A stretch of 64,000 bases of DNA from WLWS01 sp965243105 (GTDB lineage: Bacteria > Pseudomonadota > Gammaproteobacteria > Eutrophobiales > Eutrophobiaceae). The DNA lies in the NCBI GenBank assembly GCA_965243105.1, contig CBDEUC010000002.1, positions 434,001 to 498,000 on the forward strand. Reading direction: 5' to 3'. Each line of letters opens with the position of its first letter. Positions within the stretch are counted from its first letter, which is position 1. A program made the translations under genes and the position numbers. A model generated the notes under the pieces. That model was not told the origin of the DNA, searched no databases, and worked only from the letters and a program-made list of their open reading frames with translations. Below, piece by piece: positions 33,789 through 43,023 of the stretch.

Positions 33789-34682
33789 CTAGAAATCCAG
33801 GTAGCCTGACGCCCTGGGTATTCGATCCCTGTTCCAGTTACTCACTGCCCACTGGAGAATTTCATTCACCTCAGCAGAGTGCGGGAAGTTCCCTGTTAAC
33901 TGCCCGAGAAATTCCAGCGCCCTGGTAAGAACCTGTGCGGGCTCCAGCAAGTCCAGGATGTTTTCCGCGCCGTCAGTCTTGGACACTTTTCGTCCGTCTT
34001 TTCCAAGAACCACGGGCAGGTGAAGATAAACTGGCGTCTTTATACCAAGCTTACCCTGCAGGTATACCTGGGCCGGGCCGGAAGAGAGCAGGTCTGAACC
34101 TCTAACCACGTGGCTGATTTCCTGGAAGGCATCATCAACCACAACGGCCAGGTGATAGGCGTAAATGTCATCAGCCCGCCGAACAATAAAGTCACCTGAA
34201 TCCTGTGCAATGTTCAGCACGAAGCTTCCCTGCAAAAGGTCAGCCAGCTCCGTCTCGCCGTTATCGACTCTCAGCCTGAGAGCATGTTGCCTGTTGCTAT
34301 CCAGGGGTTTATCGCGGCAGGTGCCCGGGTAGGGAAGGGTCCTGGTATCTTTCCTTGAACAATAGCAAGGATATAAAAGGTTAGTTTGCTGGAGGAACTC
34401 AAGCGCAGCCTCGTAGGCTTCAAAGCGCTCACTCTGCAGCAGTATTTCTCCATCCCAGTGCAACCCGAGTGCCTCAAGTGAACGCTTGATGGAAGTGCTT
34501 GCACCAGCTCTCGTCCTTGGCCCATCCAGGTCATCAATGCGCAGTAACCACTTTCCATTACTGGCTTTTGCGTCGAGGTAACTCCCGAGTGCAGCAACTA
34601 TCGAACCGAAGTGCAATGGGCCACTGGGGGTTGGCGCAAACCTCCCGGTGTACTGACCTGGTTCGGGCTTGGAGGATTTCAG
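33789..34682 (-). CDS. gluQ: Glutamyl-Q tRNA(Asp) synthetase, apparently with a CTG start
   Basis: Shortened glutamyl-tRNA synthetase homologue that attaches glutamate to queuosine of tRNA(Asp). The 297-residue protein has the nucleotide-binding RFAPTPSGPLHFGS (HIGH-type HFGS), a cysteine-rich YPCYCSRKD zinc region, and GRKVSKTDGA of KMSKS type. The conserved N-terminus requires the frame to run upstream of the first normal start, a TTG inside PLHFG at 34616, and no ATG, GTG or TTG occurs before the in-frame stop. CTG 34682, six bases after AGGG, is the best candidate; ATA or ATC just before it are alternatives. It lies behind dksA, the usual order, and starts where a 13-codon upstream frame stops. 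Confidence 0.85.
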   Translation of the reverse strand: MKSSKPEPGQYTGRFAPTPSGPLHFGSIVAALGSYLDAKASNGKWLLRIDDLDGPRTRAGASTSIKRSLEALGLHWDGEILLQSERFEAYEAALEFLQQTNLLYPCYCSRKDTRTLPYPGTCRDKPLDSNRQHALRLRVDNGETELADLLQGSFVLNIAQDSGDFIVRRADDIYAYHLAVVVDDAFQEISHVVRGSDLLSSGPAQVYLQGKLGIKTPVYLHLPVVLGKDGRKVSKTDGAENILDLLEPAQVLTRALEFLGQLTGNFPHSAEVNEILQWAVSNWNRDRIPRASGYLDF

Positions 34683-34720
34683 TATGATCCCTGCAGGAAT
34701 GGATTAACAAGCCCGGACAT
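34679..34720 (-). CDS. Thirteen-codon upstream reading frame before gluQ
   Basis: ATG to TGA, encoding MSGLVNPFLQGSY. Its stop overlaps the proposed CTG start as CTGA, so ribosomes terminating here could reinitiate on gluQ. It begins 20 bases after the dksA stop. Whether it is translated is unknown. Confidence 0.3.
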   Translation of the reverse strand: MSGLVNPFLQGSY

Positions 34721-34740
34721 TAATGTTGCCGCGTCCTGTT

Positions 34741-35517
34741 CTAGCCGAGCTGTCGCTCCTTGATTTCATCAAGTGTCTTGCAGTCAATGCACAATGTTGC
34801 CGTGGGGCGGGCTTCCAGGCGGCCGACACCAATTTCCACGCCACACAGCTCGCAGTACCCATAATCACCGGATTCTATACTCTGCATCGCCTCATCAATC
34901 TTCTTGATCAACTTGCGCTCCCTGTCCCTGGTGCGCAATTCAAGGGCGAATTCTTCTTCCTGGGTAGCTCGATCATTAGGGTCCGGAAAGTTTGCCGCCT
35001 CATCCTGCATATGATGCATGGTTCGGTCGACTTCCTCCATCAATGAACGCTTCCAGTCCAGTAAAAGATTTCGAAAATGCGCTGATTGCTCGGCGTTCAT
35101 GTATTCTTCGTTGGCCTTTATCTTGTACGGCTTGAGGGGCCTTGGTTCAGAACGCTCAATTTTCACTTTCCTGGGTGCAGGCGTGTCTTCCTTGCTGGCT
35201 TTTGCTGTCTTTTTTGTGGCCGGAGACGTCTTTTTGGCCGGCGCTTTCTTTTTTACGACTTTCTTCTTCGCGGCCGCTTTTTTCTTGGCGACCTTCTTCT
35301 TGGCAACCTTCTTCTTGGCAGCAGTTTTCTTCTTGGCTACTTTTTTCTTGACGACTTTCTTCTTCGCGGCCGCTTTTTTCTTGGCGACTTTCTTCTTGAC
35401 GACCTTCTTCTTGGCAGCGCTTTTCTTTTTCGCTGCCTTCTTCTTGGTCACCTTCTTCTTGGCCGCCTTTTTCTTGGCTGCCACTTTCTTTTTAGCTGTC
35501 TTTTTCTTCGCAGCCAT
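34741..35517 (-). CDS. dksA: DksA transcription factor with a lysine/alanine-rich histone-like N-terminal tail
   Basis: RNA polymerase secondary-channel factor that works with ppGpp. The C-terminal 135 residues are ordinary DksA: the coiled-coil tip DPNDRATQEEEF with its key acidic residues, and the zinc finger CELC...CIDC. Before it lies about 110 residues made almost only of K, A, V and T in a KKKVAAKKK-type repeat, like histone H1 or AlgP. E. coli DksA has 151 residues; this has 258. The coding DNA for the tail contains a 38-bp direct repeat, so the tail has grown by duplication. The cluster order cysZ-dksA-gluQ on the minus strand is normal. Confidence 0.92.
   Translation of the reverse strand: MAAKKKTAKKKVAAKKKAAKKKVTKKKAAKKKSAAKKKVVKKKVAKKKAAAKKKVVKKKVAKKKTAAKKKVAKKKVAKKKAAAKKKVVKKKAPAKKTSPATKKTAKASKEDTPAPRKVKIERSEPRPLKPYKIKANEEYMNAEQSAHFRNLLLDWKRSLMEEVDRTMHHMQDEAANFPDPNDRATQEEEFALELRTRDRERKLIKKIDEAMQSIESGDYGYCELCGVEIGVGRLEARPTATLCIDCKTLDEIKERQLG
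35255..35388. repeat. Direct repeat of 38 bp inside the dksA tail
   Basis: Copies at 35255-35292 and 35351-35388 are identical and 96 bases (32 codons) apart. They keep the reading frame and encode the same lysine/alanine block, including a GCGGCCGC site in each copy. Confidence 0.85.
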
Positions 35518-35585
35518 TTGTCATACTCCAACCATCATTGAGCCGCTATCTATACCAAAAAGACATAGCCGAGGCAATCAGGATA

Positions 35586-36344
35586 TTATTTTAAGCGAGG
35601 CTGAGCGTCATCATTATCCCGGTGCGATTCTGTTACCCAGACCCTGGTGGCGGCGGCAACAGCGGCCGGCATAACGACAAAATTCAATACGGGGATCATG
35701 GTTAGCAGCATGACGCTGGTACCGAAACTCAGGGTTCTCAAACGACGTTCAGAGAGCTGGCGACGCACCTCCGGGAAGAGCATACCCTGGTTGCCCATGG
35801 GATACTCCATGTATTCAAGAGCCAGCATCCATGCCCCAAAAAGGAACCAGATAAACGGCGCAAATGCCTGCACCAGGGGAATAAAAAAGAGCAGCAGCAG
35901 TGGCAAGGCCCGTACAAGAAAATACGTGAGTTTTATGGCTTCTGACTTGAATGATTCCTTGAGCTCACCTGCCAGCAGCTGTAAAGAAAAGGGTTTACTC
36001 TCATTCTCCTGCTGCAGGTAACTGGAAACCGCATCAGAAAGCAGGCCGTTAAACGGCGCGGCAATAAGGTTGGCCACGATGGAAAAACAGAAAAAAACAA
36101 TTGCGAGACTGACAAGTGCAAATATCGGCCAGAGCAGCCAGCTAATCCATTCGGTCCAGGTCCAGTTCGAGGTCAACCAGTCAATAAGGGTATTGAGATA
36201 GTGTGCACCGAATATAATCGTGCAGGAAAAAAGCAGCGTGTTGAGCAGAAAGGGGACGACTACGTAAAGACGGATCCCGGGTTTCAATAATAATCGAAAG
36301 CCTTCAAGCAATTCCCGTGGCCCATTAGTTATGTTGGTAATAAT
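35586..36344 (-). CDS. cysZ: CysZ-like EI24 family membrane protein, apparently with an ATT start
   Basis: Inner-membrane protein of the CysZ/EI24 family, 252 residues with four or more hydrophobic segments; CysZ mediates sulfate uptake for cysteine synthesis. Conserved features are PGIRLYVVVPFLLN at the start of the first span, NGLLSDAV after the second, and MIPVLNFVVMPAAVAAATRVW near the end. The first conventional codon, TTG 36311, cuts into the conserved N-terminal region and has no good ribosome binding site. The frame continues upstream to ATT 36344, seven bases after GGAG, and the extension ITNITNGPRELLEGF matches the family opening. I therefore chose ATT, with TTG as the alternative. 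Confidence 0.8.
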   Translation of the reverse strand: MITNITNGPRELLEGFRLLLKPGIRLYVVVPFLLNTLLFSCTIIFGAHYLNTLIDWLTSNWTWTEWISWLLWPIFALVSLAIVFFCFSIVANLIAAPFNGLLSDAVSSYLQQENESKPFSLQLLAGELKESFKSEAIKLTYFLVRALPLLLLFFIPLVQAFAPFIWFLFGAWMLALEYMEYPMGNQGMLFPEVRRQLSERRLRTLSFGTSVMLLTMIPVLNFVVMPAAVAAATRVWVTESHRDNDDAQPRLK

Positions 36345-36598
36345 GTCGTGTCTCCGTTTTTTTTCCTGGTCGAAACAGGTAACATCAAGGCAGCAAAAGT
36401 AAGACTAATATTGAGCCTGCTGCAGGCAATTGCAAGTTTGAAAAATGCTAAACTTTTTTTCGCTTCAATGTTAAGACGCTGGTTTAAATTGCATCATTTT
36501 ATTTATTATTAACAACCAGATAGCACGTATTTATAAAGCCTATTCTGGAAAAACTAATCTCTTGTTTGTCTTTATTGTAAACGGTATCGTAGCCCTCC

Positions 36599-39500
36599 AT
36601 GCGTTTGCGCCATATTAAACTTTCTGGTTTCAAATCTTTCGTCGATCCCACCACTCTCGTCGTGCCAGGTAACCTGACTGGTATTGTGGGCCCCAATGGC
36701 TGCGGTAAGTCGAATATCATCGACGCTGTGACCTGGGTTATGGGGGAAAGCTCAGCCAAGCACCTGAGGGGAGACTCTCTAACCGACGTGATTTTTAACG
36801 GCTCCGGTTCGCGACAGCCGGTAGGACAGGCATCAGTCGAACTGACATTTGAGAATGCCGAGGGCAAGCTGGGTGGGCAATATGCCAGCTACAACGAGAT
36901 TTCCATCAAGCGCACGATGAATCGCGAAGGTATTTCAAACTATTACCTGAACAATAGTCGCTGCCGTAGAAAAGATATTACCGCAATATTCCTGGGTACG
37001 GGCATCGGTCCCCGCAGCTACTCCATTATTGAGCAGGGCATGATTTCGCGCCTCATCGAGGCAAAACCAGAGGAGCTTCGTTCCTTCATCGAAGAAGCTG
37101 CAGGAATCTCCAAGTTCCGTGAAAGACGACGCGAAACCGAGAATCGAATACGGCATACGCGCGATAACATAGCGCGTCTGAACGACATCCGGGAAGAGCT
37201 TGGTAAGCAACTGGAACGCCTGAAAAGACAGGCCCGTGCGGCGGAACGCTACCAGGTGCTTAAACAGGAAGAGCGCCAGTTAAAAGCGGAACTGCTTGTA
37301 CTGAACTGGCAGGAACTGGATGCCCAGATAAAGAAAAAAGACGAGGTGTGCAGGGATAAACAGACCAAGGTAGAAGAAGCTATTGCACAACTTCGGCAGG
37401 TGGAGGCCGAGATCGAGCGCCAGAGGCAGGAACTGGCAAGCTCAAACGATAGCTTTAACCAGGCGCAGTCAGCATTCTACGAACTTGGCAGCGAAATTTC
37501 CCAGGTGGAGCAGCGAATTCACCATACCCAGGAACGCATAGAAGCGCTCAACGCCGATCTTGAGAAATCACTGGACCTTGAGAAGAGCCTGGTTGCCCAG
37601 CGCAACCACGACGAAACCGAGCTGAACAGGCTAAACGAAGACCTTAAGAAGCTCGAACCCCAGTTGCATGGATCGCGAAGCGACAGCGACCAGGCCTATA
37701 CGGCGTTAAACCAGGCTGAGCAGGCCATGCAAAGCTGGCAAAGTGAGTGGGACGCCTTTAACGAAGCCATCGCAGGTTTTGACAGGCAGCTTGAGGTGGA
37801 TAATACCCGTCTTGAGCACATGGAGAACGGAATAGAGCAGGACCAGAAGCGTAGCGAGGAATTGACTGCGGAACTTGGAGAAGCTCAAACCCGTAACTAC
37901 GCGAGCAGTGCGGAGGAGGCTGAGACAAAGGTCAAAAGCCAGGAAGCCAGGGTAAGCGATCTCCTGGGCGAGACTGAACAGTTGCAGGGAGAGGTCTCCA
38001 GGCAAAGAACATCCCTGGGTGCGGCTGCCGAACAGCTTGCCGAACTACGTTCAAGGCAGCAGGTGCTCAGTGCACAAAAATCCTCTCTCGAAGCCTTGCA
38101 GGGAGAAGAAGCCCAGGGGCAGCAGGAGGTCACGGACTGGCTGAAATCCCGTGACCTGGAAGATGCACCGAGATTGATACAGCAAATTGACGTAGAGCCG
38201 GAATGGGCGCTTGCTGTAGAAACTGTGATCGGCCACCACCTGCAGGATATCTACGTAGAGAACATTGATGACCCGCAAACCTTCCTTGCCGGGTTTACCC
38301 AGGGGCGTGTAGGGTTTGTCACCGGCTCCAGTATTGAGAAGGAGAATAGTGCCCTTTCATCCCTGGCTGAGAAAGTTCGTTCTGAGCTGGACATCGCTCA
38401 TCTCTTTCTCGGCGTGTATGTCGCCGATGACCTTGAACACGCCGTTGAAATTCGACAACAACTTTCTCCCGGTGAATCTGTCATCACCAGGGACGGTCAC
38501 TGGCTGGGACTGAACTGGCTGCGCGTGCAGCGCCAGGGCGAAGAGGAGAGTGGCGCACTGACAAGGGAGCAACAGATCCAGGCCCTTGCTGAAGAAGAGG
38601 TGCAGGCGGCAGAAATGCTCGAAAAGCAGCGAGTTGAGCATGAAGAATTAAAGGAAAAACTTGTCGCCACCGAAAACAGGCTGCAGGAAATTCAGAAAAT
38701 GCAGGGGCAGGAACAACAAAAGCTTGCTGAACTCAAGTCCCAGCATGTTGAGTTTCGTACTCGCCAGGAACAGCTCGACGAGCGGGTTGTGAAAATCCGG
38801 GAAGAACTGGACGAACTCGCCTTGAACCATGAAGACGATGAATCCGAGCTGTCTGCAATTCGTCATAACCTTGAGAAAACCAGGCAGGACAGGGAAGCGC
38901 TGGACGGGCGCCGAAATCGCCTCACGGAAATCAGGGATCATCATAAGAATTCGCTTAACAATGCTCGCGGACAGTGGCAGTCCACCCACGAGCAAAGCCA
39001 TGAAATTGCGCTCCAGCTGGAGTCAATCTCGTCCCAGCGTGCTTCTCTTGAACAGGCCATCAAGCGTAGCGAGATCCAGCTTTCCAACCAGCAGGCACGT
39101 AGCAGGGAAATTCGCGAACTTATCGCCGGCAGTGAAGCACCCCTTGCAGGTATGCAGCAGGAACTCGCCGGGAAGTTAAGGGAGAAAGTTACCGCAGAAC
39201 AAAATCTCTCGGAAAAGCGAACGGCGATGCAGCAAAAAGAGGGTAAGCTGCGCGACACCGAGCAATCAAGGGTGGATGCAGAACAGGATGTGCAGGCGCG
39301 CAAAGACCAGCTATCCGAGGCAAAGATGAGCGCACAGGAAACCCGGGTAAGGCTGCAAACGGTTTCCGAACAGCTGCAGGAGCAGGGCTACAAGGTCACC
39401 GAAATGATAGAACAGCTCGATGAAGCCGCCGAAAAAAATGCCTGGCAGGAGCGTCTTGAAAGCGTGGAACGTAAAATCAACCGGCTGGGCCCCATCAACC

Positions 39501-40102
39501 TTGCCGCAATCGACGAGTTTGAGCAGCTTTCCGAGCGAAAGGAATACCTTGATAAACAGGACGAAGACCTGAATGAGGCGCTGCAGACGCTTGAGTCAGC
39601 TATACGCAAGATTGACAAGGAAACAAGGACCCGCTTCAAGGAAACTTTTGATTTTCTTAATACCAACCTAAAGGAAATGTTCCCGGTACTGTTTGGTGGT
39701 GGTCACGCGTACCTGGAGCTCACCGGAGATGATCTGCTCGAAACAGGTGTAAGCATCATGGCTCGTCCCCCGGGGAAAAGAAACAGTACCATTCACCTTC
39801 TATCCGGTGGTGAGAAGGCCCTCACGGCAGTGGCACTGGTATTCGCTATTTTTAAACTTAACCCGGCGCCTTTCTGTATCCTGGACGAGGTTGATGCGCC
39901 ACTCGATGACACAAACACTACGCGTTTCAGTGAGTTGCTCAAGCAGATGTCTGACGAAGTTCAGTTTATTTTTATCACACACAACAAGATCACAATGGAA
40001 ATCGCCAGGCAGCTTCTTGGTGTCACCATGTACGAGCCCGGCGTATCTCGTTTAGTTTCCGTCGACGTCGATGAAGCCGTTGAAATGGCCGCCTCCGCCT
40101 GA
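36599..40102 (+). CDS. smc: Chromosome segregation ATPase SMC
   Basis: A 1167-residue structural maintenance of chromosomes protein. Walker A is GPNGCGKSNIIDA at about 32-44, followed by a long coiled coil (about 170-500), a hinge around 520-640, the returning coil (about 660-1000), and the C-terminal head with the ABC signature LLSGGEKAL and Walker B CILDEVDAPLDD. It would compact DNA as a dimer with ScpA and ScpB, not encoded here. Followed by zipA and ligA, the usual gammaproteobacterial order. The 254 bases upstream hold no gene and must carry its promoter. Confidence 0.97.
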   Translation: MRLRHIKLSGFKSFVDPTTLVVPGNLTGIVGPNGCGKSNIIDAVTWVMGESSAKHLRGDSLTDVIFNGSGSRQPVGQASVELTFENAEGKLGGQYASYNEISIKRTMNREGISNYYLNNSRCRRKDITAIFLGTGIGPRSYSIIEQGMISRLIEAKPEELRSFIEEAAGISKFRERRRETENRIRHTRDNIARLNDIREELGKQLERLKRQARAAERYQVLKQEERQLKAELLVLNWQELDAQIKKKDEVCRDKQTKVEEAIAQLRQVEAEIERQRQELASSNDSFNQAQSAFYELGSEISQVEQRIHHTQERIEALNADLEKSLDLEKSLVAQRNHDETELNRLNEDLKKLEPQLHGSRSDSDQAYTALNQAEQAMQSWQSEWDAFNEAIAGFDRQLEVDNTRLEHMENGIEQDQKRSEELTAELGEAQTRNYASSAEEAETKVKSQEARVSDLLGETEQLQGEVSRQRTSLGAAAEQLAELRSRQQVLSAQKSSLEALQGEEAQGQQEVTDWLKSRDLEDAPRLIQQIDVEPEWALAVETVIGHHLQDIYVENIDDPQTFLAGFTQGRVGFVTGSSIEKENSALSSLAEKVRSELDIAHLFLGVYVADDLEHAVEIRQQLSPGESVITRDGHWLGLNWLRVQRQGEEESGALTREQQIQALAEEEVQAAEMLEKQRVEHEELKEKLVATENRLQEIQKMQGQEQQKLAELKSQHVEFRTRQEQLDERVVKIREELDELALNHEDDESELSAIRHNLEKTRQDREALDGRRNRLTEIRDHHKNSLNNARGQWQSTHEQSHEIALQLESISSQRASLEQAIKRSEIQLSNQQARSREIRELIAGSEAPLAGMQQELAGKLREKVTAEQNLSEKRTAMQQKEGKLRDTEQSRVDAEQDVQARKDQLSEAKMSAQETRVRLQTVSEQLQEQGYKVTEMIEQLDEAAEKNAWQERLESVERKINRLGPINLAAIDEFEQLSERKEYLDKQDEDLNEALQTLESAIRKIDKETRTRFKETFDFLNTNLKEMFPVLFGGGHAYLELTGDDLLETGVSIMARPPGKRNSTIHLLSGGEKALTAVALVFAIFKLNPAPFCILDEVDAPLDDTNTTRFSELLKQMSDEVQFIFITHNKITMEIARQLLGVTMYEPGVSRLVSVDVDEAVEMAASA

Positions 40103-40188
40103 CCTCGGCCCAACTTATTTCGTACCAATAGCAATACCTGCGCACCCCGGGACGTTCCTGTCCGGCCTGGCCTGATGGTTTTATATTC

Positions 40189-40989
40189 ATGAGCGAACTT
40201 CGTCTTTACCTGCTGATTTTCGGGGTCATTGTGATCGTCGCTATTTACACCTGGGGCACCCTGAAAAACAGGAAAAACCAAAGGCAACAGACCGTTCATG
40301 ATCCCTTACCACGCCATGATATTCCTGAAGTCAGGGTAGAAACGCAGCCGGCAGCGGAGATCGATTATGCCTCGGCCCTGCAGGGGCTGACCCGTTCCCT
40401 TGCGGAAGACAGGGAGTTTGAGCCTGTATCCACGGCGATGCCTGCGACGGGGGAGGTGGAAGATCTGCCTGTCGAGACTCCGCCGATGGATGATTCGATG
40501 CCCGGGCTGAAAAGCTCGGAGCCTGTCATGAATATAGAGCCGTCGACGAAGCAAGCGGAGGAGGAAGAGCAAGCTCAATTACGAGCACCGGAAAAATTAG
40601 TTATCCTGCATATTATTCCGAGAGGAAAAAACTCGCTTGAAGGGCAGGATATCCTTTCCGCGATGAATAAGCTTGATATGGTTCACGGCGAGATGGAAAT
40701 ATTCCATCACTATGGCGTCGGGCAGATGAAAATGGAAAGCCCCCTGTTTAGCCTCGCCAACATGGTTGAACCGGGAAATTTTGACGCCAACAATATGTCG
40801 ACTTTCAGTACTCCGGGGCTGGTGATGTTTCTTTGCCTTCCCAGCGCGATTGATCCCCAGGTGATATTTGAACTCATGCTGAATACAGCGCAGAGGCTCG
40901 CAGATATGCTTGGGGCGGATGTTTGTGACGAGTCACGCAAGCTTATCGATGAAAAGAAACTCGACGCCATCAGGCAATCACTTGGCTGA
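40189..40989 (+). CDS. zipA: Cell division protein ZipA
   Basis: A 266-residue bitopic membrane protein that tethers FtsZ to the membrane at the division septum. One N-terminal span (about 5-24, YLLIFGVIVIVAIYTWG), a basic patch KNRKNQRQQ, an acidic/proline linker to about 125, and the C-terminal FtsZ-binding domain from VILHIIPRGKNSLEGQDILS onward. It lies 86 bases after smc and 18 bases before ligA. Confidence 0.93.
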   Translation: MSELRLYLLIFGVIVIVAIYTWGTLKNRKNQRQQTVHDPLPRHDIPEVRVETQPAAEIDYASALQGLTRSLAEDREFEPVSTAMPATGEVEDLPVETPPMDDSMPGLKSSEPVMNIEPSTKQAEEEEQAQLRAPEKLVILHIIPRGKNSLEGQDILSAMNKLDMVHGEMEIFHHYGVGQMKMESPLFSLANMVEPGNFDANNMSTFSTPGLVMFLCLPSAIDPQVIFELMLNTAQRLADMLGADVCDESRKLIDEKKLDAIRQSLG

Positions 40990-41007
40990 TTCACACTGCT
41001 CGGAATT

Positions 41008-43023
41008 ATGAATAACGAAGAACGTATTAACTCACTCAGGGAAGAAATCAACGAGCATAATCATCGCTATTACGTGCTGGATGACCCATCGGTGCCCGAT
41101 GCACAATATGACCGCCTGATGAATGAACTGCGTGAGCTTGAGAAAAACAACCCCGCACTCATTACGCCGGATTCTCCCACGCAGAGAGTGGGTGCAAAAC
41201 CCCTGGATTCATTTGAGTCGGTCACGCATACCATTCCCATGCTTTCGCTTGATAATGCTTTTGACCAGGAAGAAATGCGGGCATTTGATAAGAGGATAAA
41301 GGAGCGCCTTGGTGTATCAAGTATCGTTTACACCGGGGAAACCAAGCTTGATGGTGTTGCACTTAGCCTGCGTTACGAGAACGGGCGCTTGCTACAGGCT
41401 GCAACAAGAGGTGACGGCAGCAGGGGCGAAGACGTTACCCTCAACGCCCGTACTATCAAGAGTATCCCCCTGTCGATGGTGGGAGACGATTACCCGGAAG
41501 TACTGGAAATCAGGGGCGAAGTGTATATTTCCCGGGCAGACTTCAAAGCACTTAACCAGAGGCAGGAAAAATCCGGTGAGAAGTCATTTGCAAATCCACG
41601 TAACACCGCGGCCGGTAGCCTCAGGCAACTGGATCCGAGGTTGACCGCGCAGAGGTCGTTAAGCTTTTTTGCCCATGGACTTGGTGCTCGAAGCGATGAT
41701 GCGTTTGAAACCTTATCGCACTATTCGATTCTTTCCCGCCTGAGAACCTGGGGTTTTCCCGTATCTACCGAGACCCGGCAATTAAAAGGTATCGATAGCT
41801 GCCTCGACTATTATGATGACATCGGCAAGCGACGTAACAGCCTGCCCTATGAAATAGATGGCGTTGTATTCAAGGTTGACAGTCTCGAACAGCAGCAGCA
41901 GCTGGGGCAGGTTTCCCGGGCACCCCGCTGGGCCATAGCCTATAAATTCCCTCCCGAAGAAGAACTAACCGTACTCAACAAGATTGAAATACAGGTTGGA
42001 CGAACTGGAGCTCTTACTCCCGTGGCTCGCCTTGAACCGGTGTATGTTGGTGGCGTCACGGTCACCAATGCCACCCTGCATAACGAGGAAGAGGTTGCGC
42101 GCAAGGATGTGAGGGAAGGGGACACGGTAGTCATACGCCGCGCCGGTGACGTGATTCCCGAGGTGGTGTCAGTGGTAATGAAACAGCGGCCGGCAAATAC
42201 GGTTGCTTTTAAAATGCCGGAAGCCTGCCCTGTTTGTGGTTCAAAAACGCAAAAACTGGAAGGCGAGACTGCCGTTAGATGTCCCGCCGGGCTTTATTGT
42301 GCAGCGCAGGCCCAGCAAGCGGTAATCCATTTTGCTTCGAGACGCGCAATGGATATCGAAGGCCTTGGGGATAAGCTTGTGGAACTGCTTTTTTCTGCCG
42401 GCCTCGTCAAGCGTGTCTCAGACCTTTATCGGCTGGAAGCGGGTGATGTTGCTGAGCTTGAACGCATGGGAGAGAAGTCCGCGGAAAACCTTGTAAAAGC
42501 ACTCACAGCGAGCAAGCAAACCAGCCTGGACAGGTTTCTTTATGCCCTGGGAATTCGAGAAGTGGGAGAAGCTACCGCACGTGCGCTCAGCCTGCATTTT
42601 GCAGATTTTGACAGTATTCGTGTTGCAAGCCGTGAACAACTGGAAGAGGTGAGCGATGTTGGCCCGGTGGTGGCAAAGAATATTCATGATTTTTTCCGCG
42701 AGGTACACAACATCAGTGTTATCGAAGAGTTGCTCAGTGCAGGCATAGAGTGGCCGGTTGTGAGTAAGGCTTCCTCAAGCGCCGCACTGGCTGGTAAAAC
42801 ATTTGTTCTGACCGGTACACTGCCCAGCATGAGCAGGGACGAGGCAAAGAAACGCCTGCAGGCACTGGGGGCAAAGGTCAGCGGCAGCGTATCAAAAAAT
42901 ACTGATTACCTGGTGGCCGGAGAAGCTGCAGGCAGCAAGCTGACCAGGGCCGAGGCACTTGGAGTGAGCGTGCTTGACGAACAGGCCCTGCTGGAAAAAC
43001 TCGAGGCCTTCAGCCAACAATAA
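41008..43023 (+). CDS. ligA: NAD+-dependent DNA ligase LigA
   Basis: Joins nicks in DNA during replication and repair. The 671-residue protein has the Ia domain with YYVLDDPSVPDAQYD, the adenylated lysine in TKLDGVALS near residue 115, the OB fold, the zinc finger CPVCGSK...CPAGLYC near 408-430, helix-hairpin-helix repeats, and a C-terminal BRCT domain beginning GKTFVLTGTLPSMSRDEAK. Length is normal. Its last 14 bases overlap the convergent diguanylate cyclase gene. Confidence 0.97.
   Translation: MNNEERINSLREEINEHNHRYYVLDDPSVPDAQYDRLMNELRELEKNNPALITPDSPTQRVGAKPLDSFESVTHTIPMLSLDNAFDQEEMRAFDKRIKERLGVSSIVYTGETKLDGVALSLRYENGRLLQAATRGDGSRGEDVTLNARTIKSIPLSMVGDDYPEVLEIRGEVYISRADFKALNQRQEKSGEKSFANPRNTAAGSLRQLDPRLTAQRSLSFFAHGLGARSDDAFETLSHYSILSRLRTWGFPVSTETRQLKGIDSCLDYYDDIGKRRNSLPYEIDGVVFKVDSLEQQQQLGQVSRAPRWAIAYKFPPEEELTVLNKIEIQVGRTGALTPVARLEPVYVGGVTVTNATLHNEEEVARKDVREGDTVVIRRAGDVIPEVVSVVMKQRPANTVAFKMPEACPVCGSKTQKLEGETAVRCPAGLYCAAQAQQAVIHFASRRAMDIEGLGDKLVELLFSAGLVKRVSDLYRLEAGDVAELERMGEKSAENLVKALTASKQTSLDRFLYALGIREVGEATARALSLHFADFDSIRVASREQLEEVSDVGPVVAKNIHDFFREVHNISVIEELLSAGIEWPVVSKASSSAALAGKTFVLTGTLPSMSRDEAKKRLQALGAKVSGSVSKNTDYLVAGEAAGSKLTRAEALGVSVLDEQALLEKLEAFSQQ

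Noticed and set aside
35018..35674. Long plus-strand frame rich in F, L and A opposite dksA
   Set aside because: It is the antisense reading of the lysine/alanine repeat; the minus strand encodes a clear DksA with zinc finger.
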